A DNA stretch of 64,000 nt from Turbatrix aceti (GCA_963969345.1 OZ017769.1:8001725-8065724), one strand, 5' to 3'; counted from the first letter of the stretch, positions 12,059 through 27,730 are shown. The notes: generated by a model from the letters alone, not told the origin. Translations and numbers: made by a program.

Positions 12059-14878
12059 GGGAAAAAGAAAGTTATTCGACTGGTTTTGGCTTCAGTCAGG
12101 TGGGTGAGTGACGGATAATACCGTTGCCCGCTGACATTGACAACTCTACTAACAAGTATTTGTTTCAGCCCCAACGAATCGGATGTCCGATTAATTGTAA
12201 GCCGTCGTGTCCGGTGGCGACAGGGGAGAGAACAGGCGTGAGTGACCGACCACAACTACCCCTGTCGGCCCGCGCACCCGGTCAGACCGAAGCGAAGCAC
12301 ATCCGAACACCAGTTTGTCGTCGCCATCGTCGTCGTCCAGCAACGGTCGTCGCCGCGACCAGACCACCGCAAATCACGTTGTCAGTGCTTTTCCAAAAAG
12401 TGACCTCGTTTCCGGTTGAATATTGGTTGGTTCTTTTTTTTTGTGTTCGGAGGAGCGAGCGCACGCTATATTATCCCTCACGTCGGAGTTACAGTCGCAG
12501 TCAGTCTCCGTACCACCAATTATTTCTTGTAACGGCTTCAAGTACATAGTACATCCGTGAACGCTGGTTGGGTTGGTAGATAGATTGACTGCTACCAGTT
12601 AATCCTCTAAAAATGACAGCAGGAATTGAAAAAGGCCGATTACACGAACAAACTCGTTGAAAGGCATACCGCAGTTCTGGGGCTGTCTGGGGCCTAAACC
12701 AGATGAAAAGGCTTGGGGAAGGAGAACATGGATCAGCAGGACGGATCCGCAGATCCAGAGACGTTCTAACAAAAAAAACATAAAGTCGCAAAAAATCATA
12801 ATTTCGGCAAAAACATAATCAGTTAAAATTTGCTCAACAAACAGTTTGCGACCAATGTTGTAAAAAAACATGAACATTCAGGTATCCGAAAAGGATTCTA
12901 TGCCAAAATTTTTTCTGGGGTATTTGGGTACTTGGTACAATAACTCGCCGTTTTTTATACGCTAAAAACTCAACATAGTCAGACCTATTTTTTAGAATGG
13001 ATGACGGAAAAGAATTTGAAATGGTGACTTTTTTAAAGAAATTTTTTTGCCATTTTTAATTTTTTTTAACTATCTACATAAGAATACGGCATTTTGGTAA
13101 CATTTTTTAAAATGTTTTAAAAACAATTGTGAGATACGACATTTTATCTATACTAAATAATTACATATTTCTTGTTAAAAAAACAGGTGTGTTATTTTTT
13201 GTTAAAAAAATAGTATGTAAAAGAAAGAACGACTGCTAGCTTGTACAAAATTCAATCGATCTATTACAACTGCAGGCAGTCATTCCTTCATGCTTGCTTG
13301 CGCGGCAGCCACTTGTCTCCCAGCTTTATGTTTTCCTGTTGCCCTTCGATCAGCATTGCTGCTCGCAATTGCCTGTTCTTAGGCAGACGGAATTCATTTC
13401 TCATTTGCGTTTTGACTGATCTATGGCAAGGTGTTTTTCAGTGGCTTGTACTATCGCGTTTACTGTTTCTGTTGATGCGCTCGTTGTTTGGTTTGTTGAC
13501 CAGTCTGCAGACTTGTTTTTTTTCGCCTCTGCCAAGTGTTCACTTTGATCACTCTCGGAGTAACTTCCCTTGTTTTCAGGATTTATCTCCCTACATGTTG
13601 AGACTATTATACTAAATATATATTTATATACATACATATATATGTTATTACATCTCTTACTCGCATGGTGATGCACCGGAAGTTTTTGGTCCTTATTTCG
13701 ACATCATTTCGACAGTTCGAAAAAATTATGAACTTCGCGAAATCTCCCGTGCACGCTCTCTCGTTGCGACCTTCATGTCGTCTCCCGGTGCTTTTCTTGG
13801 GTGAGTGCTTATCACGTCACGTATGAGTCATGATTCTACGCCGCCGACCGACGATCAGCCGACTGCGTCAACATCAGCTCCGCCGAGATCCTGTCGCGGC
13901 GGCGGCAGATTTTGTTTTGTAATGTTTTTTCTTTTTCTGAGCATCGACGATGCGCTCTCGGCCGCGATCGTTCGATGCTTCAGTCGCCACAACAAGCCAC
14001 TGTAGCTTGTTGCATTTTCTATTTCTGCTGTTTTTTTGTTGAGTATTTTCTAATAAAAATTTTTTTGTGATTCAAGGAGTTTGGACTTAGCGACGAGTCC
14101 AACTCTCTGTGAAAGATCCTACGTCGCCGTTCCCCGATCGCGTCAACAACGGTTTCCGCCGCTCCAATCCGCCGATCGCGTCAACATCTCTTCCGTCGTC
14201 GCTCCCACGCCACCAACACCGCTGCGCCGCCCTCTCGCTCATTGTCAACACCGCTCCAAGCTCTCTTCCGCTCCAGCCTCCAAGCCCTCCCCTGCTCCAG
14301 CTCCGTCTCCGTCCCCCGTCACGCTGGCACGCATATAAAAGGACGCCGTTTCTTCCCCGTCTCAGAAATCACCCCTCTGCTCATAACCCGTCAACGTGCC
14401 CTATTCGTTTCCAGTGATTGTGGTCGATTGATCTTCGCACGTTAAGGCTTACTGTTCAGAGTGAATAAACCCAACCGTGCTGATTGCGAGAACATCATGC
14501 GAGCCTGGGAGTAAACATTCTTTTGTTTTTTATAAAATCCTTCATCCACCGGGATGCAGGCAATTGGTCGGCGCGTCATCTGCCGGATGCCAATGCCCCT
14601 CTCCAATTCTCCCTCGTTCCTGTATTTTTGGTTTCTACATATAAATTCCCCGATAAAAAGCTCTTTTGTTAATTACATATTATCCAGCGAATAAACCGTG
14701 TCTCCAAATTGTGTCTTGGGGCTTACAAAATGGCAACACTTTGTCTGTAGGACATTTTAAAAATATTTATTCATTCATTTATATTTATGCTTTGCAAAAA
14801 ATACGATACACGGATTGCAAATGTCACCAGAGTTGCGTGACCCGACCAAAAAAGATGAACGAACAGAAAATATGTAAG
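12059..14878. other. Intergenic DNA; possible LTR-like remnant near 14140-14520
   Basis: No gene could be supported. Open frames here (for instance 13241-13615 and 14081-14417) lack domains and plausible splice partners. The segment 14140-14330 is C-rich and repeats the motif GATCGCGTCAACA. It is followed by a strong TATA-like sequence (ATATAAAAGGACG near 14333) and, about 130 bases on, an AATAAA (near 14463). A TATA box followed closely by a poly(A) signal is the layout of an LTR, so this may be a solo LTR remnant, but I found no TG..CA ends with a matching target duplication. The minus-strand poly(A) signal for the next gene is at about 14766-14771. Confidence 0.4.
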
Positions 14879-17800
14879 CTACACGGATGGGTGATACGCG
14901 GGATGGCGGCGCGAGAGAACAACAGCCTTTTCGGTGGCCATGACGTAGTGCGCGACAAAGTCCACGTTGTAGATCGAAATGCCGGCGGCTTTGATGGCAT
15001 TCAGCAGATCCGAGGGCGGCTGAAGGCCGTCGTTGACGATGGCGTGGGTCAGAGACTTGAAATCAATGCCATCGGTGTCATCGACGGCGATCGTAGCCTG
15101 ACCGCCGCCGGCTTCAATCAGACTCTTGGACGCCGACGCCCGAGAGTCAAAATCAAAGACGAGCACGCGCCAGCCCTCGAAGAGGCCGCCCTCGGTTACT
15201 TCTCGCTGGAGACGCCACTTGTACGCCATCCGGACACTGGCGACGGACTTTGAGTCGAGAGCGGCGACGACGTCGGATCTCGCTTTCGGGTTGCCGTACT
15301 CGTAGAAGTCGACCTGCAAAGTGAGAAAAAATGAACATTTTCTGGAAAAAATAAAATAAAGATAGACGAAGAGATGCTTTTTGTATTGGGCGAACGAACA
15401 CGAACAATTCTTTTCAAAAATTTTGTTCGAAAAATCGAATGAACGCGTTGACCGCGTTAACTAAAAATTGGGTAATCCACGTTTTCTCGTCGTTATGCAC
15501 TTTTTTTCTGGAAAAATTTTATGAATGTTATTTCTTCTTTTTTTCTCAAATAAAATGAATTTTGAAACCAAAATCCAAATATTATCTCATTTTTTTTTAG
15601 TTTTGTGTTCGGAAAATTTAAATTTGTTCACGAAAGAACGCAAACAAAAAATTTTTCAACTAAAAGTTTGTTCGCGAACAAACAAATTTTTTTTCCGCCA
15701 ACGTTCGCCCAACCCTGCCTATCCTACATCCAGCCAGTGCCCGGCATTTCCGCTCTCGGTGATAAACTTCGGCGAAACAATCCGGCGTCCAATAATCAGT
15801 GCCAGCAGCGTCTTGGGATTCCGCATGATTTTCTTCGCCACCAGGTAGTGCGTTGAGTGGACGTCGATAGTGTCATCGTGGCAGACGCCGTTGAGTCGAT
15901 TCACGACGACCTCGAGTTCTTCTCGTTCCACCTGCAAAAAAAGAATAAACAATAGTCAATCTCGATTCCTGTTTCCGGTTCCGATCCTGCTCCCTGCACG
16001 AACCGGCTGCATCGCTGTAAAGGTGAGAGTGCGTGGCGTCGCAACGGTGGTGCATCCGGAAGAGATGTCGATCGTGTCATCCATGCCCGTGCCCGTGCCC
16101 GTGATCGTAATCGTGGCCGTCGCCGACCTGCAACCAAAAAAATCAGAAAAATCGTTTTATTTCGCGTCGAAATCGGAACAAAATCAATTTTAAATGGTAC
16201 ACGTGAATTTTTTTCTCGAGTTTCGGGGTAAGTAATCATGTTCGTGTTCGTGGTCTTACTTTGTCGTGCTTTTGCTCTGCTTCCGCTGCTGCAGCCTCGT
16301 AGACGTCCTCGTCGCCTGTTTTTTGGACTGAGGCTGCTCGCTGAGGATCTCAACCGAATCAGCGTCGTCCTGGGCTTTTCTTTTGGACGCCGCCGACCGA
16401 GGAATGCTGGGAGTCGCCTTATCCACGTCGATCTGCAATATTTGGATTTCAAAAAACTCCCAGCCCCAAAAAGAGCTCACCTGAATGGTCCTGTCGAGTT
16501 CGAAGACGTCCGAAACCGGCGTCACAGCGGCAGCGGCTTGAATAGGGTCTACCGGAGCTCTCGGCTGAGAATTCTGATTCTGAGGCAGAGTTTGGCCAAT
16601 CTGTCGACTCAGCCGCGAGTGTCCCGGAAGAGTCGGGGAGTCAAACTCAAAGTACTTCTCGGCCTCCAGAAGCTCCTGGTGGGAGACGGTGCGCGCGTTC
16701 GCCGAGTTTTTCTTCGTGATTTTGATTATGTCTTGCGTGCTGAAAAAAAAAGAAAAAAACTATTTTTCAATTTTCTTGTCAAAAAAACGTACGAAACTTG
16801 ATGGACCCATTCAACGCGGTGCGCGGGCTGCTGTTGGGTGAGGCCGTCGTTGCGGATGGAAGCGAAGGGATCGCACGAGTCGGAAGTCGACGACGAGTCG
16901 CTTTTTCCAAAGTTGGGGCACGCGGATGAGAAAGTCTGGGTCTCCTGTCTGAAGGGTTTGGTCACCAGTTGAGGGCAGTCTGAAAGTTATCAGCTTCAAT
17001 AAAACCTTTTATGGAGAAAATCCTGGATTTTTTCGCTACGCAAAATTTTTTTTTGAAAAAAAATCGACCAAAATGGCAAAAATGAAAAATTGATTTTCTA
17101 TTTTTTTTGCTTCGACGAAAAACCCCTTGAAAAAAACCAACCCTTGGTAAGAGAACGAACGCGTTCAAGAAAGATTTCCTGGGTCGAAGGTCGTCGCTCG
17201 ACTTCGATCAGCTCCGAGACATCCGCAGTCTTGTCTCCGCCTTCGTGGACTCCAAGGCTGACGTCTACGTTCTCGTTCGGCGATGCAGACTCTTCCTCCG
17301 GCCGCACCGAATCCGTCAGGGGTACCTGCTCCTCCCGCCACGTCATAATTTCTCTCGGGGTCTCAGAAAGACGTTCGGCAGGTTCTTTGAATTGTTTGTA
17401 CATCGTCACGTCGTGCCAGGGTCTTTCAGCGTCGCTTCTGGAAGCCAGTGGGGCGTCGTTGAATTTTTCCGCAGCGCGTTGCAGCGTTCCGAGCAGGCCT
17501 GAGGCGTTCTAAAGCCACGAAAAAATAATCGAGGTCATAGAAACTCAGTTTCGGTAAATAAATTTAAATTTAAAAAATTAATTAAAAAATAAAAATACAA
17601 AAAAAACTGTTGTGGTAAATAAAAAAAAATTTTAATTTAAATGTTTTTTTATTTACCGAAAAAAAAGTTTCGGTAAATAAAAAAATAAAAAAAACTGAAA
17701 TTGAAAACAATAAAAATTATTTATTCAAAAAAAACCAACCAAACCCAAGCTGTCGTTTCCGGTGAAAACACAAGAATCATCGTCGTCGTGAGTGAAAATC

Positions 17801-20416
17801 GAGTTGACATTGATCCGAGTGGTCAGATTACAGTCGAGAGTCATGTTCATGAGTCTGACCCGATCAACAGACGCAATTGACACCGACTGATCCTCCTGGA
17901 CCGCTCCCAAATTCAAAGAACGCTCGTCTTCCACGGCAAAATCCATAAAACTGGCGTTCCTTGAGGATTCCAGCTCGGGGGCGGCCAGAGGAGCGGGTAC
18001 GGCGTTCTCGGACACTCGAATCACCGGTTCCACAGGTGAGGGAGATTCCGGCTTGCTCGGAGCGTGTTCAGACGTCGGCTGGGTCGTGGAAGCCATGGAA
18101 ATGGACATCCGCGGCCCGAGAGATCCCTGAGTCGGTTGCATGACCGCTGATTCGGGGAGGCTCTGATAGAGCTCCTCCGACTGGCTGGGAACGTGCTGGA
18201 CGACTTCCTTGGCCGGCATGAGAGGATGCAGGAATCCAGCCGGGTCTAGGCACGTCTTCTGCTTTGCAGACTCAATCAGCCACTCCGGTTTGACCAGAAA
18301 GAGTCCAGAATTCTCTTTTGCAGCCGCGGTGAGTTCAGCTGCCTTTTCCGGAGCCAGACTGGACGACCAGATGAGAACGTAACTCGGTCCAAAGGCCAGT
18401 TGATCGACAATAACGCAACTCGTCCGGTTGGCCAGCATACGGTAGTCCTTGGAAACGAGCGCTGGAGGATCGAAAAACAGGACGCGGCACTGATCGAGCG
18501 CGTCACTGTATCCAAAGTCCCGGGCGACGTTGTACGAATTGATGGGATCGACGACGACCGAACTGGGAAGCCGGGCAAAAGACGGCTTTTGTTTGACTTG
18601 AACCGTCGATGGCACCACGATGGTAGCGTTTGAAGCGCGAGAGACCGAAAGGGAAGATCCACCGATCGATACGTTGTGCGTCGAGGCATTTGAGGGTCCA
18701 GCGATGGCGCTGAGGTTTACGTCACCGATTGAAATGTTCCGGGAGGGATCCGTGATCTGGGTGGACGTTTTGGGGACAGGTGAGAACTTGGACTCGTCCA
18801 CGCGGCAGCTCTGAAGGGGGGACGTGCTCATAAAAACAGTTTTCGGGTTCACCAAATTTTAGGATTCGAAAACCCCGAAAAAGTCCAAATTGTCAAAAAA
18901 TAGAAAAAAAAGTTAAAAAACAAAATTTCGGGTTCGTAAGACGCAGATTTGTATATTTGCATCCAAAATGCATAAAATTTAAATACAATTAAATTCATAA
19001 AACACTTTTAGGTACTAAAAACTTCTGTGTTGGATTTAGGTAACTCGAAAAATTCCAATTTGCGTTGATTTACACAAAAAAATCCCAAACCCCACAAAAC
19101 TGCCCAAAATCAAGACTCACGTGTTTGAGACACTTGAGCAGCCAGCGAAACGTAACAATATGGATGCCACCCCACTCGACGGCCTTCTTGTACTTCTGAC
19201 CGGTGTTGATGTTGACGATGAGGTGCGTGCAGACGCCGCGGTTCATATCGGCAGAAAAGACTCCGCCGTTCTTACTAACAGCTGTCATGACCTTCATTCG
19301 CTCGGAGGTTTCCATGCCAGACACCGTGATGACGCAGTTCTTGAAAATGGGCACGTAGAAGTTCTCGGCGTTCATGACTTCTGGGGGCGGGATTGTGTGA
19401 CCCGAGAGCGCGGCATCGGAAAGTCTGTCCAGGAACTGGGGTAGGACGACGGGAATTTTGAACTCCACGGCCGCCTGGAAAATGAACGAATCAGGTGAAA
19501 ATTGTAAAAATGGGGGAAATCAGTATTGTTGGGTTCCTGACGCGAAATTATGGGTTTCGGATACCCCAAAAAAACACATTCTTTTTAAAATGTCTTTTTT
19601 TTTCAAAAAACAGAGAAAAATGTTTCATTTTTGTTCTCGAAACATCAATTTACCGAAATCAGACGTGATAGTGGAAAAATTTTGAATTAGTGAAAAATAT
19701 AATTTTTTAGCACAAAAAAATACGGTTTTTTTTATCAAGCCCCAAAATTTCAGGAAAAAAACCACAATGTTGAAAATGAGAAACTCGCCCGGTATTTGGA
19801 AGACGAAGGCGTGCAGTCGACAGCAATGAGGTAATCCGTGTTGGCTGACAGCTGTCTGCTGTACGTGCCGCCCAGAAGCTCAACTTTTACCCTCAACGAG
19901 TCCTAAAAACTCACAATCTCAAAAAAACCCGCAATTTTAATTTCAAAATCATCCTCCGACTGACCCTCATCTCAAACGGAAACCCGGTAACCGCGATAAT
20001 CTTATTGTAGAGATAGGTCGCCATGATGGGGTGAGGCAGATCCGGGAGGGCCCTTTCACTGTTCTCAGACACGCTCTGCACAATCGCCAGCGAGCTGAAA
20101 ATCCTGACTCCGAGACTTTTGAGATGCTCGAATCCAGCTCCCCGGAAGGCGGGAAAGACGTAGGATATGCCATCCGGGGCCTTGCGCACGCCCAGAACCC
20201 GTGCCTCGGGGGTAGGCTTCGTGTAGACGTTCGCGACGTTGAGCGCCTAAACCCACTGCTGTCATCACGCGCACACAGACAAAAAAGAATAGGGATACTC
20301 ACGGTGATGGACTGCTTCATGAGTTCGCGTTCGACGCTGTTGAGATCGGCCTGCTCGACGACGATGACGACCCGGTACCGCTTCATCATGTCCTGAGACG
20401 CTGATCGTCTACTCAT
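14879..20416 (-). CDS. TOPBP1: TopBP1 homologue (DNA replication/checkpoint BRCT scaffold)
   Basis: Twelve exons on the minus strand: 20416-20303, 20246-19965, 19902-19789, 19474-19121, 18810-17740, 17508-17142, 16979-16793, 16739-16481, 16432-16260, 16127-16004, 15931-15728, 15313-14879 (1227 aa; phases close). TopBP1 joins phosphorylated replication and checkpoint factors and activates ATR in the nucleus. The N-terminal half holds BRCT repeats, including KYRAAVEFKIPVV and WLLKCLKHSCRVDESKF, a typical BRCT tail of Trp, Cys and acidic residues. The C-terminal tandem BRCTs contain GHWLDVDFYEYG, MAYKWRLQ and LFEGWRVLV, matching the human BRCT7-8 region. The middle is disordered, with a basic cluster near residues 955-985. 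One intron (19475-19788) has a GC donor (CGG/GCGAGT). The protein is shorter than human TopBP1 (1522 aa), so some BRCT repeats may be missing. Head-to-head with the DnaJ gene. Confidence 0.88.
15381..15717. repeat. Short inverted-terminus element (GGGTTGGGCGAACG family)
   Basis: The last TopBP1 intron carries TTGGGCGAACG at about 15386 and its inverse CGTTCGCCCAACCCTG ending at 15717, only 11 bases from the splice donor. The interior is A/T-rich with several GTTCG/CGAAC motifs. A related end (CAGGGTTGGGCGTTCG) is present in a kinesin intron at 23795. The CAGGG terminus resembles hAT-type ends, but no 8-bp duplication is visible here. Confidence 0.45.
18840..19060. repeat. Single arm of an intronic foldback element
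   Basis: This part of a TopBP1 intron resembles one arm of the large inverted repeat at 28226-28590. Shared blocks include TTTGCATCCAAAATGCATAAA and TTTTAGGTAC. It suggests a dispersed family of non-coding elements that insert in introns. Confidence 0.45.
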
Positions 20417-20893
20417 CGTGTCATAGAACAGAATCAGTCACTGGAAAAAGAAAAGTAAGTCAAAAAAGGCGTCACAAAAGATACTCGTCATAAAAAAAAG
20501 CGGGAAAACAGCGACAAAGAGAAAATAAAATTTGCAACGAACACAAAAACTTGGCTTTCCGTCCTTTCACAGCGCAAAGGAAAATTGGGTTGTCTGGGCT
20601 GCATAAAAACGCATAAAAATGAAAAGTGGATTCCGCGATTGAACAAATGAAAATTTCATAAAAGTCAAATTTCAATTTGATACAGTGACAAGAAAATGTT
20701 ATCTTCAGAAACTCAAAAATTCAAAGTCAAACGAAAGTCTTCACACGAAAAAACTCTTACAGCGAAAATTTAGGTCGCGCGCGTATTCTGAAGATTTTGA
20801 TGGCCCATCAATGTCGTATCGTAATTCATCAATGTAATTCACTTGTTTTGGATACTGGTATATTTGTACTCCTTTACGGCGTGTATTTCTACG
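20417..20893. promoter_or_regulatory. Shared intergenic region between divergent TopBP1 and DnaJ genes
   Basis: The two start codons lie 477 bp apart on opposite strands with no other gene between. This is the layout of a bidirectional promoter. I see no clear TATA box. Confidence 0.45.
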
Positions 20894-22602
20894 ATGGCGG
20901 AACCAACGCACTACGAACTTTTTGGACTGACACCTAAAGCGACGGATCATGAGATTAAGAAAGTTTACCGAAAGCTTGCTCTCGAGTTCCATCCAGACAA
21001 GAACCCCGGCGATCAAGAAACCTTCAAACGCATCACGTGTGCATACGAAGTGCTTAGCAGTCCGAAGAAGCGCGAATCCTACGATGCGCTTTTTCGGGTC
21101 GATGACATCAAAATGCCGGCAAACGACGTCTTCAAAAAGTTCAGCGACGGTGAGTTATTTATTTTAAAATGTATTTATGTTTGCATGATTGTATACAGTG
21201 TTTTCGGGTAACCGAACTTTCAAGTTACCCGACCCGAAAACTCGAAATTTCGGAACTCGCCCAAAAATACGATTTTTTTTGTGTTCATTTTTTTACGAAT
21301 TTTTCACCAAAATGACGATTTTTGGTGGAAAATGTATCTCATTTCGGGTTCTTTGAGTGCCCCAAATCCGAGTTTTGGGTCGGATCGGGTCACTGGACGA
21401 AGGAGTAGTAAAACCGGCCTGAAAATCAGGCCGCCTAAAAATTTGAGGCCGAAGAACACCGCGGTTTTGGCCTAATTTAAGGAAAAAATTTTTTGTTTCG
21501 GTTTTTGGTCATTTTTGAAAATTTTCGCTAAATTCTGTATTAATTTTTGTTTAAAACAATGGAAATATTTTGTGAAAAATTGAGTTCAAGCACTAAAAAA
21601 ATACTTTTTTAAAACCCGGCATTTTAATTTATTCCAGTTGTATTGATTTTTTTAGATTTGAAAGGTTGCCCACGAGAACGCAAGGTCCCTGACATAACCA
21701 ACCCACTGAATGTCAGTCTGAAGAACCTCTACACCGGCAAGAAGCTCAAGGTAAGGCTGAAGCGTTCGGTTATCTGCAAAACGTGCAATGGCAGCGGCGC
21801 CAGGGACGGATCGTCATCGCCGCTGTTATGCGAATATTGCCTGGGTCAGGGTGTCATCGTAATCCTGCAGGAGCCCCTGCCACGGCGCACGGTGCAGTGT
21901 GAACAATGCAACGGCCTAGGATCTGTTTGGATAAACCCCTGCACTAATTGCAACGGCAAAATGACTGTGGGTTTTTTATTTTTTTTCCGAGTGCTGTTTG
22001 ATCATTTTTTTTAGGTAAACGGTCACAAGGTTGTGGACGTGAAGATCGAACCCGGCATGCGTGGCGGTGACAAGATTGTTTTCGCCGGCGAAGGCGACCA
22101 GGAACCAGGAAAGAAGCATGGCAACATGGTTTTTGTCATCGAGGAACTCGAGCACACTCAATTTACGCGAAAGAACGAGCAACTCTTCATCCGGGTTAAA
22201 CTCACGCTCAGCGAGGCCCTCACCGGGTGCACGAAGAACGTCAGAACCATCGAGGGCGAGACGGTCCACTTTGACCTCCTTCCGGGCCAGGTCATCGGTC
22301 CCGGCGCGCAGCGGGTCATCCAGGGCAGGGGCATGCCCTTCAAAAACCACCCTTCGGACCGGGGCGACCTCATCGTCTGTTTTGACGTCGAGTTTCCCCG
22401 ATTCCTCGACGAAAAGACGCAGACGGAGCTCCGGAAGCTGCTCGATGTCCCTGTCCATGCCAGTAGCCCCGCCGGTGCCATCGTCAAGAAGACCGTCGCC
22501 GTGTCCGAAGAAGAACGGAAACAGCTCCTGCGGGGCAACGCCGACGATCTGCCCTTCAGCGACGGCTCTGCTGCGCCCGGCGCCGGTTGCCAGACCCAGT
22601 AA
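20894..22602 (+). CDS. DnaJ-A type Hsp40 co-chaperone without the G/F linker
   Basis: Three exons: 20894-21149, 21656-21966, 22015-22602 (384 aa). Start taken at ATGGCGGAACC; the upstream in-frame extension looks like untranslated leader. It would stimulate Hsp70 ATP hydrolysis and hand over unfolded substrates. Residues 1-75 form a J domain with the catalytic HPD in [12 protein letters not shown] cysteine-rich zinc region (about residues 127-190) has four CxxCxG repeats: [24 protein letters not shown] and CTNCNGKM. The C-terminal substrate-binding region follows, with [18 protein letters not shown] and IQGRGMPF. Normal type-A members have a Gly/Phe-rich linker of roughly 40-60 residues after the J domain; here the J domain runs almost directly into [15 protein letters not shown]. 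There is no C-terminal CaaX box (it ends CQTQ). An undetected exon in the 506-bp first intron is possible, but I see none. Confidence 0.9.
21205..21430. repeat. Degenerate inverted-repeat sequence in DnaJ intron 1
   Basis: Short matching and inverted blocks built on TCGGGTAACC/GGTTACCCGA and GGGTCGGATCGGGTC occur here. Related TCGGGT blocks occur in TopBP1, kinesin and receptor introns, pointing to the same dispersed family. Confidence 0.35.
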
Positions 22603-22813
22603 GTCCGCGCTTGTTTCACAATTTTTGTTCGTTCAGTTAAAAATAAGACAAATTCATAATTCGGCTTTATTTCGCATAAGATTAGGGAACAAGAAGACAA
22701 CTAAAGTGGAAACCCGGTTACATGTCGTGAACAACCATCAGTTTAGATAACAAGCGTTAGAAATAGTAACAAGAGATCGTGTTTGGGAAACAGATACAAG
22801 GGCTTTTGGACTT

Positions 22814-25780
<2,967 letters not shown>

Positions 25781-27730
25781 TTTGCTGCCCGTGTATCTAC
25801 CCGATCTAAAAAAAAAATCTAGCAAAAAATACAAAAAAATAAAAGAACCGCGTTCAACATTTTCCCCAACACGTAAAACCCACTGGCTTTCGAAATCCGA
25901 AATCCTTACTAGTGTTCGTTCGCGCAATCGATACGACACAGACGACCAGCAAAAAAAGAGTCGTTGCAAGTAAGACACAAAAAAATTACTCGGAACAAGG
26001 AAAAAAGTGTTTTTTGTTCGTTCACATTCCATTTTGCGGAGTTTTATGATAAAAGCAAGCCTAAATGAAGGAAAGAAAAATTGGGCAAGGGCAGAAAAAA
26101 ACCAAAAACGAGCAAGAGAAAGGCGGCAGCAAGCAGGAAAGCATTGACCAGCGAACGAACGAACCGAACTGACGAGCGCGATAGAGAAAAAGAAAAAGAG
26201 CAGCCACGGGGCCAGCCGGGCGGGCTTAAGGCCCATTTAGCACTGGGATGAACCAGTTCGTCCAGAACTCGCTTGGTCAAGCCCCCCCCCCTCCCCCGTC
26301 TCCTCTTCTCCAGAAAAATGAAGAAAAGTAAAAAACCCCACCAATGAATGAAAAATTAGTTCGCAAAGGAGGGAGTAGTTTTTTATAGGCCTATTGACCG
26401 GAAATTTGTCATGGGGTCACGTCGGATGACTGCGAAAAACGTCGCACTGACGAAAAAAAAAAGAAGAAAGAGAATCAGCAACGCTCCTCTTCCCGTATCA
26501 GGATTAGGCAACAACAAAAAACACGTCAATCATCTTTAAAGTGCTTAGTCAGAGAAAAAAACGGGTATCAATGATTCTGATTCACTGGCGGGCGTAAAAG
26601 TATGAAAAAAGAAAGCGAGCGTAGGTTTAAGTGCGGAAAAAAAACACCTCAACAACATCGGTAGCAGATAAAATTGACAGACTGACTGTTCTGGGGTGCG
26701 TGACCTTGAAAAAAAGGCGCGTCAAAACGGGAGCTCATTCGGACCAAAAATCCGTTATTTTGAAAGCCTGGGCAGCAAAAATAGTAAAACGGAAACGAGG
26801 AAAAAAGACTCGGCAAAATAGGCCAGCACTGCCTGGGCACGGACGGGGCAGTTCAGCGCTGTTTTATGCCTTAAAAAAATACCGAATGCGCTCAATCGTA
26901 ACTAGCAAATAACGGTGACGATACGAAAAAAGAAAAGGAAAAAATGAGGAACGCTTACACCATTACGATCATTTTTGGGGCCAAAGACGCAAAAATGAAA
27001 AAGAAAGAGGAAGGATGACAGGCGAATTGCGTGTAGCCGCAGTTTCTCATCAAACCAGAGGGGGCAGAAAAGCCGCCGGTTAAATTCAAACTGACGAATT
27101 GTTAGTTACAGGCAAAAGACAACGGAAGAAAAGAGAGGAAGGAGATGGAAAAAAAGAAACACCGAGTCCAGGATGTCGATGACAGCAACAAACATCGTTG
27201 GGCGGGATGACTAATTGCTCACGGCACAAGCATGACATCGAGCAAGGAAGTCAAAACAAAAATAAAAACAAGAAACAAACCTCTAAAATGATCTGATGAC
27301 GAGGAGGTAACCCGATGAAAAGAACGCAATCGACTCGAACAAAAACGAACGCAAAATGCGCGTAAGACGGGTGTTTTCAGAACACATTGCCAAGTCGATA
27401 ACGATATCGTTTGAGCGCGAATTCGCGTTTTTATCACTCGATTTTTTGTTCGTGAACATAACAAATATGAACGATCATCGAATTTTATTTTACCATTTGG
27501 GCCAAGTTATGTTCATTCAGACAAAAATTCGTAATCTGCTTTTCGTAACAGTCTTCATACACTTTTTTACACGAACGTTTATCGTTTGATCGCAAATTCG
27601 CTTTTTTATCACCCCATTTTTTCTATCGCGGCCAATATTTTCACTGTTAAATTTGTTTTATTTATTCGATCGACTGAGACTTGCAATTTTAATTAATGAG
27701 CGAAAAATTGTAATATAATGAGCTTTGTTG
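25781..27730. other. Intergenic DNA upstream of kinesin-13, no gene seen
   Basis: About 1.95 kb without a supportable gene. It contains a C run at 26281-26297 and many A-rich and GAAAAA tracts. A segment near 27340-27600 is rich in TCGAACG/CGTTCG and GCGAATTCGC-type motifs, like the small intronic elements elsewhere. The proximal part (25781-26300) probably holds the kinesin promoter and an untranslated first exon. Confidence 0.4.

Noticed and set aside
13241..13615. 124-residue plus-strand frame
   Set aside because: No domain, no splice partner; composition looks like translated A/T-rich intergenic sequence.
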